Positions 5,776-12,623 of a stretch of 14,967 bases of DNA are shown here, in pieces. The notes beneath the pieces were generated by a model, which made no database searches, was not told the origin of the DNA, and was given only the letters and a program-made list of their open reading frames with translations. The translations under genes were made by a program, and so were the position numbers. Within the stretch, counting starts at the first letter, position 1; every line of letters starts with the position of its first letter. The stretch is from Acidimicrobiia bacterium (GTDB lineage: Bacteria; Actinomycetota; Acidimicrobiia; UBA5794; UBA11373), in contig JALOLI010000003.1 of assembly GCA_025456165.1 (NCBI GenBank), positions 1 through 14,967 of the forward strand, read 5' to 3'.

Positions 5776-7890
5776 ATGCGGAGAGGCCTGGCCGTCGCGG
5801 TCGTGATCGCCCTGGTGGCGGCGCTTCCTGCACTCCTGGTGAGCGCTGCCCGCGCCGAGACCGCCGTGGTCACGATCGACTTCGAGGGTCTCGCCGAGGG
5901 CAGCACAGTGGACCGGGTGTCGGTGGGCTCCGGGGCCACGGGGGCCGCCGTCGGCGGGGTGATTGCCGTTCGGGGCGAACGCCGCTCCCTGCCGGGGGTC
6001 AACCGCGCCATGATCTTCGACGGTGCCTGCCTTCCCCTCGGCTCCTGGCTGGGCTGCACCGGCCTCGACCCCGACCTCTTCTTCCCGTCTCTGGGCAACT
6101 TGCTCATCGTCTCCGAGAACGGCAGCGCCGCCAACCCGAACGATGCCCGCGACGGCATCCTCACCTTCGACTTCCGCGGGTTCGGGCCGGGGGCGGTGCG
6201 AGTGGAATCCTTCGTCCTCGCCGACACGGACTCAAGGCGTCCCAACATGACCCTGATCACGGCGGCGGGGGCCTCGTCGACGACCCGCCTCCCGGCCACC
6301 GGCAATCGGGCATCCACCGTGGTGAGCGTGGGCGCGTCGGACATCGTGGAGATGACCATCGACCTTCGCGGGGAAGGTGCCGTCGACCAGATCGTGCTGG
6401 CCGTCGACCTGGCGCCGCCGCCGACTTCGACCACCACCACGACGACCACGGCGCCGCCGGATACCACGCCGCCGCCGACCCCCACGACGACGACCACCAC
6501 CACCACGGCCGCCCCGCCCTCAGGCACTCCCGGCCCGCTGACCATGACCGTGACGGCCAACGGCGCCCCCGCCGGGGCGGCGCCCGGGCCGAGCCTCACC
6601 GCCGGGGTTCCGGTGGCCTGGACCTACGACGTGACCAACGGCGGGACCGGCAACCTCTGGGCGCTCTACATCTGGCACGAAGGCGTCGGCCGGGCCGACT
6701 GCGCCGACCGGGCGCTGTCGCCGGGGGAGACGGTGCGCTGCACCGCAGCTTCCACTGCGGTGACCGGGGCCTATTCCGCCTCCGTGACTGCCCAGGCTTG
6801 GGACGACGCCGGCGCCGAGGCGGCGGTCGCCGGCGAAGCGCACTACGTGGTCGACTCCCCGATCTTCGTCCCTGCCCCGGCCATCGACCTCGAGACTCTC
6901 GTGGGCGGCGACGACGCCGATGCCGCCCCCGGCCCGGTGCTCCTACCCGGGAGCAGCGTGGAGTTCCGCTACGTGGCCCGCAACACCGGCAATGTCGAGC
7001 TCTGGGGCCTGTGGGTGCGTGACGGCGCGTTCGGCACGATCACCTGCCCGACTCGCTATCTGCGTCCAGGAGATGCCGTGACCTGTGTCACCACCCGGAC
7101 TGTGGCGGCGGGGGTGTTCACCGCGACTGCGGAGGCGCGCGCCTGGGACGCCGCCGGGGCGGAGGTCGTGGATACCGACCCGCACCACTACCTTGGGGCG
7201 ACCGGCACGCCCTCGATCGACATCGAAGCCCTGGTCGAGGGGTTCGACGGCGACCGCCCGCCGGGGCCCCGGGTGCGCCGGCCCGGCGAGGAGATCCTCT
7301 TCACCTACGTCGTGACCAACACCGGCGGGCTGGGCCTGACCGGGGTGCGGGTCAGCGACAATGCCCTCGGTGCCGTCGCCTGCCCCGGCACGGCTCTGGC
7401 CCCCGGTCAGAGCATGACCTGCAACGCATCCACGATCGCCCGCCTCGGGGAGTTCGCCTCGACCGGCCGGGTGACGGCGGACTCCGCGGCGGGGTCGGTA
7501 TCCGACTCCGACCCGATCTACTACCACGTGCGGACCGAGCCTCGCATCCACAACCTGGCGCTCGAGGTCGCGGTCAACGGGCGCGACGCCGACGACGCCG
7601 CCTCGGCCCCGAGCATCCCGGTAGGGGGCTCCGCCCGGTTCACCTACGTCATCACCTACACCGGCAACAACATCGTCTACAACGTGACGATCCAGGACCC
7701 GCGCATCGCGGAGTCGAGGATCTCCTGCAGCGGCGACCGCACCCTGACCGCCGGCGAGACCCTGCGCTGCACCGCCACCGTCCCCGCGGTGGCCGGGCCC
7801 TACGCCTCACTGGTCACGGTGGTGTCCTGGGATGCAGACGGGCGCCGCGTTTCTGCGGAGGACTGGGTCCACTACTACGGCATGGCGTGA
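5776..7890 (+). CDS. Secreted four-repeat DUF11/DUF7507-like protein with N-terminal choice-of-anchor-like domain
   Basis: About 704 residues. A signal peptide (RRGLAVAVVIALVAALPALL, probable cut after ARA near residue 27) is followed by a domain of about 180 residues. That domain's pattern IDFEGLAEG...AMIFDG...DLFFPSLGNLLIVSEN...GILTFDF...LADTD matches the choice-of-anchor-like domains of exported proteins. A Thr/Pro linker (about 213-251) leads to four repeats of about 105 residues. Each repeat carries a D-x-D/PGP start, a Y-V-V-T-N-T-G-like strand and two Cys 13-14 residues apart in the form xxC...L.PGE...C, probably disulfides. There is no C-terminal membrane helix, LPXTG or other sorting signal, so the protein is likely released or held by partners. 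I chose ATG 5776 over 5764 because GGAGGG lies just before it and because its distance from the upstream block (93) matches that in the paralogue (94). Function: presumably extracellular adhesion or matrix (inference). Confidence 0.82.
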   Translation: MRRGLAVAVVIALVAALPALLVSAARAETAVVTIDFEGLAEGSTVDRVSVGSGATGAAVGGVIAVRGERRSLPGVNRAMIFDGACLPLGSWLGCTGLDPDLFFPSLGNLLIVSENGSAANPNDARDGILTFDFRGFGPGAVRVESFVLADTDSRRPNMTLITAAGASSTTRLPATGNRASTVVSVGASDIVEMTIDLRGEGAVDQIVLAVDLAPPPTSTTTTTTTAPPDTTPPPTPTTTTTTTTAAPPSGTPGPLTMTVTANGAPAGAAPGPSLTAGVPVAWTYDVTNGGTGNLWALYIWHEGVGRADCADRALSPGETVRCTAASTAVTGAYSASVTAQAWDDAGAEAAVAGEAHYVVDSPIFVPAPAIDLETLVGGDDADAAPGPVLLPGSSVEFRYVARNTGNVELWGLWVRDGAFGTITCPTRYLRPGDAVTCVTTRTVAAGVFTATAEARAWDAAGAEVVDTDPHHYLGATGTPSIDIEALVEGFDGDRPPGPRVRRPGEEILFTYVVTNTGGLGLTGVRVSDNALGAVACPGTALAPGQSMTCNASTIARLGEFASTGRVTADSAAGSVSDSDPIYYHVRTEPRIHNLALEVAVNGRDADDAASAPSIPVGGSARFTYVITYTGNNIVYNVTIQDPRIAESRISCSGDRTLTAGETLRCTATVPAVAGPYASLVTVVSWDADGRRVSAEDWVHYYGMA
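6412..6528 (+). repeat. Thr/Pro-rich linker codon tract
   Basis: Runs of ACC/ACG codons with CCG/CCC code for the PPPTSTTTTTTTAPP-type linker between the N-terminal domain and the repeat array. The paralogue at 8033 has no equivalent tract. The sequence is simple enough to be prone to slippage. Confidence 0.75.
7651..7700 (+). repeat. Near-identical 50-bp segment shared with 9263-9312
   Basis: These 50 bases differ from 9263-9312 at only two third-codon positions. They encode the identical peptide ITYTGNNIVYNVTIQDP in repeat 4 of both paralogues. The rest of the genes have diverged far more, so this segment either is under strong constraint or was recently converted. Confidence 0.85.
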
Positions 7891-7938
7891 GCCACCGGGC
7901 GCTCGGGCGCGCCACGCGATGCCGGCGTCCGGAGGGGT

Positions 7939-7999
7939 GACTAGTCCCCGCGAGGACCGGTGATGGCTCTTGAACGGTCGCCACTGTGTGCACTAGTCT
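7939..7999 (+). promoter_or_regulatory. Promoter region of second secreted repeat protein (GACTAGTCCCC block, TTGAAC / TAGTCT)
   Basis: The block GACTAGTCCCC (7939-7949) repeats the one before the first paralogue. It is followed by a good -35 TTGAAC (7970-7975), an 18-base spacer and a -10 TAGTCT (7994-7999). Transcription should start near 8006, giving a leader with GAGTAGT (8010-8016) and GGGAGG (8023-8028) before the GTG at 8033. ATGGC occurs 24 bases after the start of the block in both upstream regions. Confidence 0.6.
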
Positions 8000-8032
8000 T
8001 TCCCACCAGGAGTAGTCGTCCTGGGAGGAAGG

Positions 8033-9502
8033 GTGTCGCTGGGTTCACGCGGCGCCGCGCTGGCTCTGGCCGTCCTCATGCTGGTCGCGGCCGGCGGCGG
8101 GGTGGGGGCCGCCCCGGGGACCGCCGCTTCTGCCGCAGCCGGCACCGGCTCGCTGACCGTGCGCGTGGTGGCCAACGGGGAGACGGCCGGGCGGGCGCCG
8201 GGTCCCAGCATCGACGCCGGGGCCACCATCACCTGGTCTTACCGGGTGACCAACTCCGGCGCGAGCGGGCTTTGGGCCCTCTACTTGTGGCACGGCGGCA
8301 TCGGCGCCGCTCAGTGCCCCGATCGGTCTCTGGCTCCCGGGGAGACGGTGCGCTGCCGCGGCTCGTCGACCGCCTCGCCGGGCGACCACGCCCAGGCAGT
8401 GACCGCCTGGGCTTGGGATGACGCGGGCGCTGAGGCTGCCGTCCGGGTAGTGGCCCACTATGTGGGAACCGGCTCGGGGCCGGCGGCCACCCCTGCTCTC
8501 GACCTGGAGGCCTTCGTCGCCGGCCAGGATGCCGACACCCCGCCGGGGGTCGTGGTGCCTCCCGGCACCCCGCTGTCCTATCGCTACCAGGTGCGCAACA
8601 CGGGAGATGTCCCGCTCGTCGGCGTCTGGGTGCACGACGAGGCCTTCGGGGCGATCACCTGCCCGACGCGCCGCCTCGCTCCCGGGGAGGAGATGACGTG
8701 TCGGGCCAGACGCCAGGCTGAAGACGGCCTCCGCGGGTGGGTTGCCCAGGTCTACTCCTGGGACTCCACGGGTACCCAGGCGACGGACCGCGACTCGCTC
8801 AACTACCTGGGGGCCGACCCGGCCCAGGGGGTGGCGATCGAAGCCCTGGTGGAGGGCTTCGACGGCGATACACCGCCCGGGCCCCGGGTGCATCGGCCGG
8901 GAGAGACCATTGCATTCAGCTATGTGGTGGTCAACACGGGAGGAGTGCCCCTCAGCCGGATCCGGGTCTTCGACCGGGTTCTCGGTGCCGTCGCCTGTGC
9001 CGGCAGCACCCTGGACCCGGGCGAGATGATGACCTGCGATGCCTCGGCCGTGGCCCGCCTGGGGCAGTTCTCCTCCGTGGGACGGGTGACCGCCCGTGCC
9101 GGGACGGTCGTAGTGCGCGACTCCGACCCCATCCACTACCACGTGCGCGAGGAGCCGCGCATCCACAACCTGGCGCTTGCCGTCACCGTCAACGGGCGCG
9201 ACACCGATAGCCCTCCGGGCCCCAGCATCGCCGTTGGGCAGTCGGTACGGCTGGCGTATGCCATCACCTACACCGGCAACAACATCGTGTACAACGTGAC
9301 CATCCAGGACCCCTTCGTGCCCGGGTCCATTCTCTCGTGCAACGGGGACCGCATCCTGAACGCCGGGGAGACGCTGGTGTGCGCCGCCACCGTGACGGCC
9401 GCGGCGGGGCAATACGCCGCCGCGGTGACGGCGGTGTCCTGGGACGCCAACGGGCGGCGGGTCACCGCCGAGGATCGGGCGTACTACTTCGGGATGGTCT
9501 AG
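8033..9502 (+). CDS. Secreted four-repeat DUF11/DUF7507-like protein (paralogue without N-terminal domain)
   Basis: A 489-residue exported protein. The signal peptide spans about residues 1-27 (AALALAVLMLVAAGGGVGA). The array follows directly and contains the same four repeats, in the same order, as the gene at 5776. Cys pairs lie at about 95/108, 210/223, 322/335 and 436/450. Repeat 1 shares LWALYxWHxGxG, repeat 2 ITCPTRxLxPG, repeat 3 ALVEGFDGD and repeat 4 ITYTGNNIVYNVTIQDP with their positional counterparts, so the gene pair arose by copying the whole array. It lacks the N-terminal choice-of-anchor-like domain and the Thr/Pro linker. No C-terminal anchor is seen. The GTG start at 8033 is supported by GGGAGG four bases upstream and by a signal peptide that would be lost from later starts. 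It has its own promoter, so the paralogues can be expressed separately. Function unknown. Confidence 0.82.
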   Translation: MSLGSRGAALALAVLMLVAAGGGVGAAPGTAASAAAGTGSLTVRVVANGETAGRAPGPSIDAGATITWSYRVTNSGASGLWALYLWHGGIGAAQCPDRSLAPGETVRCRGSSTASPGDHAQAVTAWAWDDAGAEAAVRVVAHYVGTGSGPAATPALDLEAFVAGQDADTPPGVVVPPGTPLSYRYQVRNTGDVPLVGVWVHDEAFGAITCPTRRLAPGEEMTCRARRQAEDGLRGWVAQVYSWDSTGTQATDRDSLNYLGADPAQGVAIEALVEGFDGDTPPGPRVHRPGETIAFSYVVVNTGGVPLSRIRVFDRVLGAVACAGSTLDPGEMMTCDASAVARLGQFSSVGRVTARAGTVVVRDSDPIHYHVREEPRIHNLALAVTVNGRDTDSPPGPSIAVGQSVRLAYAITYTGNNIVYNVTIQDPFVPGSILSCNGDRILNAGETLVCAATVTAAAGQYAAAVTAVSWDANGRRVTAEDRAYYFGMV

Positions 9503-9518
9503 GCGGGCAGCCGCCCGC
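9503..9518 (+). terminator. GC-rich hairpin directly after the repeat-protein stop
   Basis: GCGGGC / GCCCGC form a 6-bp stem with a 4-base loop, beginning one base after the TAG stop. There is no T-run, which is common for actinobacterial terminators, so this is only a candidate. It precedes the TAGCAT promoter of the next gene. Confidence 0.4.
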
Positions 9519-9527
9519 GCCGGGCCG

Positions 9528-9533
9528 TAGCAT
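9528..9533 (+). promoter_or_regulatory. -10 box TAGCAT for the GAPDH-like gene
   Basis: TAGCAT fits TANNNT and is followed, after a leader of about 20 bases, by GGGAGG (9548-9553) and the ATG at 9561. No recognisable -35 element is present. It lies just after the candidate hairpin terminator of the preceding gene. Confidence 0.4.
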
Positions 9534-9560
9534 CGCCTCATCCGAACGGGAGGCAGTGTG

Positions 9561-10616
9561 ATGAGGAAGGTGGTCCACGTCGTCGGCACCGGGACGATCG
9601 GTGAGCCGCTGATCGGCCTGCTGGTGGACCATCAGGAGGCCTTCGGGATCGACGAAGTGACCTTCCACAAGCGCACCCCCGCTGTGGAGGAGCGGGCCAA
9701 GATCGCCGACCTGGTGCGACGCGGGGCGGTCCTGGCCGTGGACGACGATCGCCGGGTCGACTTCGAGGCGCTCGGGCTGAAGCCGACGCTGGGCGGGGCC
9801 GAGGCCCTGGCCCGGGCCACCGTGGTCATCGACAGCACGCCGGCGGGTAACAGGAACAAGGAGCAGTCCTACGCCGCCCTGCCGGGCCCCCGGGGGTTCT
9901 TGGCCCAGGGATCGGAGTACGGCTTCGGCAAGATGTACGCCCGGGGCATCAACGACGAGGCCCTGGTGCCGGGGGAGGATCGCTTCCTCCACGTCGTGTC
10001 GTGCAACACGCACAACATCTCCGTGCTGGTGAAGGCCCTGGCCTTCGAGGGGGCCGCCTCGCACCTGGTGGACGGGCGGTTTGTGTGCATGCGGCGGTCC
10101 AACGACATCAGTCAGGACGGGTCCTTCAGCCCCAGCCCCACGGTGGGCAAGCACGACAACCCGCGTTTCGGCACCCACCACGCTCGCGATGCCCACGGGG
10201 TGTTCGCGACGCTCGGCCACGACCTGCCCCTCTGGTCCTCGGCCATCGTGCTCAACACGCAGTACATGCACGTCCTGCAGTTCGCCCTGACGCTGGACCA
10301 CGACATCACGGCAGAAGAGGCGGTGGGCCGCCTGGCGGCCAACAGCCGGGTGGCCCTCACCCGCAAGCGCTCCGCCAACCAGGTCTTCTCCTTCGGACGG
10401 GACCACGGCTACTTCGGGCGGATCCTGAGCCAGACGGTGGTGCCCACCCAGACCATCGCGGTGCGCGACCGGCGCACCGTGGTGGGCTTCTGCTTCACCC
10501 CGCAGGACGGTAACGCCCTGCTGTCGTCGGTGGCGGCGGCGCTGTGGTACCTGTACCCGGGGGGGTTCGAGGACCGCATCGACGTCCTGCGGCCCTACCT
10601 GTTCCGCGAGGTCTGA
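9561..10616 (+). CDS. Archaeal-type (type II) glyceraldehyde-3-phosphate dehydrogenase homologue
   Basis: A 351-residue protein. The N-terminal Rossmann motif is VVGTGTIGEPLIG (about 8-19), matching the GYGTIGKRV pattern of archaeal GAPDH. VVSCNTHNI places the catalytic Cys at about 148, and RRSND (178-182) and GTHHARDA (204-211, His 206/207) match the archaeal RRAxD and SHHGPD regions. The C-terminal FGRDHGYFGRI and QDGNALLSSVAA also align with that family. The expected reaction is NAD(P)-dependent oxidation of glyceraldehyde 3-phosphate with phosphate, in the cytosol. Conservation is moderate, so a changed substrate is possible. The start is ATG 9561 rather than GTG 9558, because GGGAGG lies 7 bases before it. 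The gene has its own promoter, stands alone, and ends 24 bases before the convergent IF-1 gene. Most bacteria use the unrelated-looking type I enzyme. The family call is fairly good; activity is unproven. Confidence 0.78.
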   Translation: MRKVVHVVGTGTIGEPLIGLLVDHQEAFGIDEVTFHKRTPAVEERAKIADLVRRGAVLAVDDDRRVDFEALGLKPTLGGAEALARATVVIDSTPAGNRNKEQSYAALPGPRGFLAQGSEYGFGKMYARGINDEALVPGEDRFLHVVSCNTHNISVLVKALAFEGAASHLVDGRFVCMRRSNDISQDGSFSPSPTVGKHDNPRFGTHHARDAHGVFATLGHDLPLWSSAIVLNTQYMHVLQFALTLDHDITAEEAVGRLAANSRVALTRKRSANQVFSFGRDHGYFGRILSQTVVPTQTIAVRDRRTVVGFCFTPQDGNALLSSVAAALWYLYPGGFEDRIDVLRPYLFREV

Positions 10617-10640
10617 AGCGGGCGGGGCGCCGGGACCGGG

Positions 10641-10868
10641 TCAGTCCTTGTAGCGCCAGACGATGCGGCCCCGCGACGGGTCGTAGACCGAGAGGTCCAG
10701 GTCGACGCGATCGCCGGGGAGGATGCGGATGTAGCGGCCGCGGCGCATCTTGCCCGAGGCTCGGGCCAGCACCTCGAGGCCGCCGTCGACCTGCACCCGG
10801 AACATGGCGTTGGGCAGGGTCTCCACGACCGTGCCCTGAACGCGTACGACGTCTTCCTGCTTCGCCAA
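10641..10868 (-). CDS. infA: Translation initiation factor IF-1, variant
   Basis: A 75-residue S1/OB-fold protein that binds the ribosomal A site during initiation. It has the family core [35 protein letters not shown] and the ending [14 protein letters not shown]. Differences from the usual form: one extra residue near the N-terminus (MAKQEDVV), one extra Gly/Arg in [10 protein letters not shown], and LARASGK where most have LAHISGK. The start is TTG at 10868, with GAGGG about 9 bases upstream; no ATG or GTG is available in frame. In most actinobacteria infA lies in the ribosomal protein cluster between map and rpmJ. Here it stands alone, convergent with the GAPDH-like gene and divergent from sufB, so it may be a second copy. 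A TATGAT -10 lies upstream at 10932-10937. The identity is very likely. Confidence 0.92.
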   Translation of the reverse strand: MAKQEDVVRVQGTVVETLPNAMFRVQVDGGLEVLARASGKMRRGRYIRILPGDRVDLDLSVYDPSRGRIVWRYKD

Positions 10869-10931
10869 GAAAGGCCCTCGCCGATTCGGTTGGTGAAGAT
10901 GGCCCCGGGCCCTGAGGCCCCGAGCCCGAGC

Positions 10932-10937
10932 ATCATA
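10932..10937 (-). promoter_or_regulatory. -10 box TATGAT for IF-1
   Basis: On the minus strand TATGAT is one base from the consensus TATAAT. It would start an RNA near 10924 with a leader of about 55 bases rich in GGCC, ending in GAGGG before the TTG. The expected -35 position falls in or next to the 12-bp inverted repeat at 10943-10978. Confidence 0.45.
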
Positions 10938-10942
10938 CAGGC

Positions 10943-10978
10943 AGGGGCGGCCCCCTCTTCGATTCCGGGGCCGCCCCT
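10943..10978. repeat. Perfect 12-bp inverted repeat, 12-base loop, between infA and sufB
   Basis: The arms AGGGGCGGCCCC (10943-10954) and GGGGCCGCCCCT (10967-10978) are exact reverse complements around a 12-base centre. It lies between two genes that point away from each other, so it cannot end either of them. Neither side has a T-run. It abuts the TATGAT box of infA and the TAGGGT box of sufB, so it could be an operator or a barrier between the two promoters. Confidence 0.8.
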
Positions 10979-10984
10979 ATTGAG

Positions 10985-10990
10985 TAGGGT
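10985..10990 (+). promoter_or_regulatory. -10 box TAGGGT for sufB
   Basis: TAGGGT fits TANNNT and would give a leader of about 54 bases before the ATG at 11051, with AGGAG at 11036-11040. An alternative is TTGAGT (10980-10985), 17 bases, then CACAAT (11003-11008). I cannot decide between them from sequence. Confidence 0.4.
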
Positions 10991-11050
10991 AGGGCTTCGT
11001 GACACAATCCCCTACACGCGTAGTGGCAATCGAGCAGGAGCACTGACGCC

Positions 11051-12457
11051 ATGGGCGGCACCGTCGATCTCGATCTCGGCAAGTACCGGCTGGGCTGGTC
11101 CGACGTCGAGGACTACGTCTTCAAGCCGCAGAAGGGCCTGAGCCCCGAGATCATCCGCCAGATCTCGGGCATGAAGGGCGAGCCCGCCTGGATGCTCGAG
11201 TTCCGCCTCAAGGCTTACGAGCGCTTCCTGCGCAAGCCCACCCCGCAGTGGGGCGGCGGGGGGCTCCTCGACACCATCGACTTCGACGACATCTACTACT
11301 ACATCAAGCCGATGGAAGGCCAGGCCAAGGACTGGGACATGGTGCCCGAGGGCATCAAGACGACCTACGAGCGCCTGGGCATTCCCGAAGCCGAGCGGAA
11401 GTACCTGGCAGGGGTCACCGCGCAGTATGAATCGGAGGTGGTGTACCACCGTAACCGGGAGGACCTGGAACGCCTCGGGGTGCTCTTCTGCGACATGGAC
11501 ACCGCCCTGCGGGAGTACCCCGATCTGGTGCGGGAGCACTTCGGCACGATCATCCCGCCCGGCGACAACAAGTACGCCGCGCTGAACTCGGCGGTCTGGT
11601 CGGGTGGCTCGTTCATCTACGTCCCCCCGGGCGTGCAACTCGACCAGCCGCTTCAGGCTTACTTCCGGATCAACGCCGAGAACATGGGCCAGTTCGAGCG
11701 CACCCTCATCATCGTGGACGAGGGGGCCTTCTGCCACTATGTGGAAGGCTGCTCGGCCCCCACCTACTCCAGCGACTCGCTCCATGCCGCGGTCGTGGAG
11801 ATCATCATCAAGGACGGCGGGCGCTGCCGGTACACCACCATCCAGAACTGGTCGAACAACGTCTTCAATCTGGTGACGAAGCGGGCGGTGGCGCACCGCA
11901 ATGCCACCATGGAATGGGTGGACGGCAACATCGGGTCTCGGCTCAGCATGAAGTACCCCGCCGTCTGGCTGGTGGGGGAGGGCGCCCACGGCGAAGTCCT
12001 CTCGATCGCCTTCGCCGGCGCGGGCCAGCATCAGGACACCGGGGCCAAGATCGTGCACGCCGCCCCGAACACCACCTCGCTCATCACCTCCAAGTCGATA
12101 TCGATGGACGGGGGCCGGGCCGGGTACCGGGGCCTGCTCCGGGTCGAGGAGGGGGCCGCCAACGTGAAGTCCTTCGTGCGCTGCGACGCCCTCATTCTGG
12201 ACCCGCAGAGCCGCTCGGACACCTACCCGTACATGGAGATCGAGGAAGCCGACGCCTCCATCGGCCACGAGGCCACGGTATCGAAGGTGGGCGACGACCA
12301 GTTGTTCTACCTGATGACCCGGGGCCTCACCGAGCCCGAGGCGACGGCGATGATCGTCGCCGGCTTCATCGAGCCCATCGTGCGGGAGCTGCCCATGGAG
12401 TACGCCGTCGAACTGAACCGCCTCATCGAGCTCCAGATGGAGGGCTCGGTCGGGTAG
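11051..12457 (+). CDS. sufB: Fe-S cluster assembly scaffold protein SufB
   Basis: A 468-residue SufB of usual length. SufB with SufC and SufD builds Fe-S clusters in the cytosol using sulfur from SufS. Visible features: the N-terminal [12 protein letters not shown] and [13 protein letters not shown] blocks, [13 protein letters not shown], and [11 protein letters not shown] with C234 (position of E. coli C254). C378 in FVRCDALIL and E407 in GHEATVSKV match the spacing of E. coli C405 and E434, used for cluster assembly. AGGAG lies 10 bases before the ATG. Unusually, no sufR, sufC, sufD, sufS or sufU lies on either side: upstream is divergent infA and downstream is methylglyoxal synthase. The PLP enzyme at 4564 is not a cysteine desulfurase. 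The partners must be encoded elsewhere, or this is an extra or moved copy. The identity is certain on family grounds. Confidence 0.97.
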   Translation: MGGTVDLDLGKYRLGWSDVEDYVFKPQKGLSPEIIRQISGMKGEPAWMLEFRLKAYERFLRKPTPQWGGGGLLDTIDFDDIYYYIKPMEGQAKDWDMVPEGIKTTYERLGIPEAERKYLAGVTAQYESEVVYHRNREDLERLGVLFCDMDTALREYPDLVREHFGTIIPPGDNKYAALNSAVWSGGSFIYVPPGVQLDQPLQAYFRINAENMGQFERTLIIVDEGAFCHYVEGCSAPTYSSDSLHAAVVEIIIKDGGRCRYTTIQNWSNNVFNLVTKRAVAHRNATMEWVDGNIGSRLSMKYPAVWLVGEGAHGEVLSIAFAGAGQHQDTGAKIVHAAPNTTSLITSKSISMDGGRAGYRGLLRVEEGAANVKSFVRCDALILDPQSRSDTYPYMEIEEADASIGHEATVSKVGDDQLFYLMTRGLTEPEATAMIVAGFIEPIVRELPMEYAVELNRLIELQMEGSVG

Positions 12458-12518
12458 CGGCCAGGCGGCGCCCCGGCGGAGCCGGGCCGGGGAGCGAGGG
12501 CCTCGGGCCCAGGGCCTC

Positions 12519-12537
12519 CCTGAGGCCGTGCCTCAGG
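12519..12537 (+). terminator. Hairpin after sufB, candidate terminator
   Basis: CCTGAGGC, loop CGT, GCCTCAGG make a perfect 8-bp stem 61 bases after the sufB stop. The following bases are GGCGGGGGTCGTGTTT, with only a short T-run. The position between two separately promoted genes fits a terminator. Confidence 0.5.
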
Positions 12538-12582
12538 CGGGGGTCGTGTTTCCGCCCGGGCCCGGCCACAATGGCGTCATCC

Positions 12583-12600
12583 CCCCAAGACCCTTTGGGG
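12583..12600 (+). promoter_or_regulatory. Small inverted repeat in the mgsA leader
   Basis: CCCCAA, six bases (GACCCT), TTGGGG. The repeat sits 14 bases before the GGGAGG ribosome binding site of the methylglyoxal synthase gene. It could be an operator or a weak leader hairpin. A possible but poor -10 (CACAAT, 12567-12572) lies just upstream. Confidence 0.3.
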
Positions 12601-12623
12601 ATCACCCGCGTCCGGGAGGCATC

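Noticed and set aside
8045..9589. 514-codon minus-strand open frame opposite the second repeat protein
   Set aside because: It spans the end of one gene and the start of the next, has no domain pattern and mirrors codon bias of the real gene.
11012..11023. CTAC-ACGC-GTAG as a SufR-type operator before sufB
   Set aside because: The arms are only 4 bp and do not match the Fe-S regulator sites I know; expected by chance at this GC content.
11012..12268. 418-codon minus-strand open frame opposite sufB
   Set aside because: sufB is unmistakable; the antisense frame has no family features.
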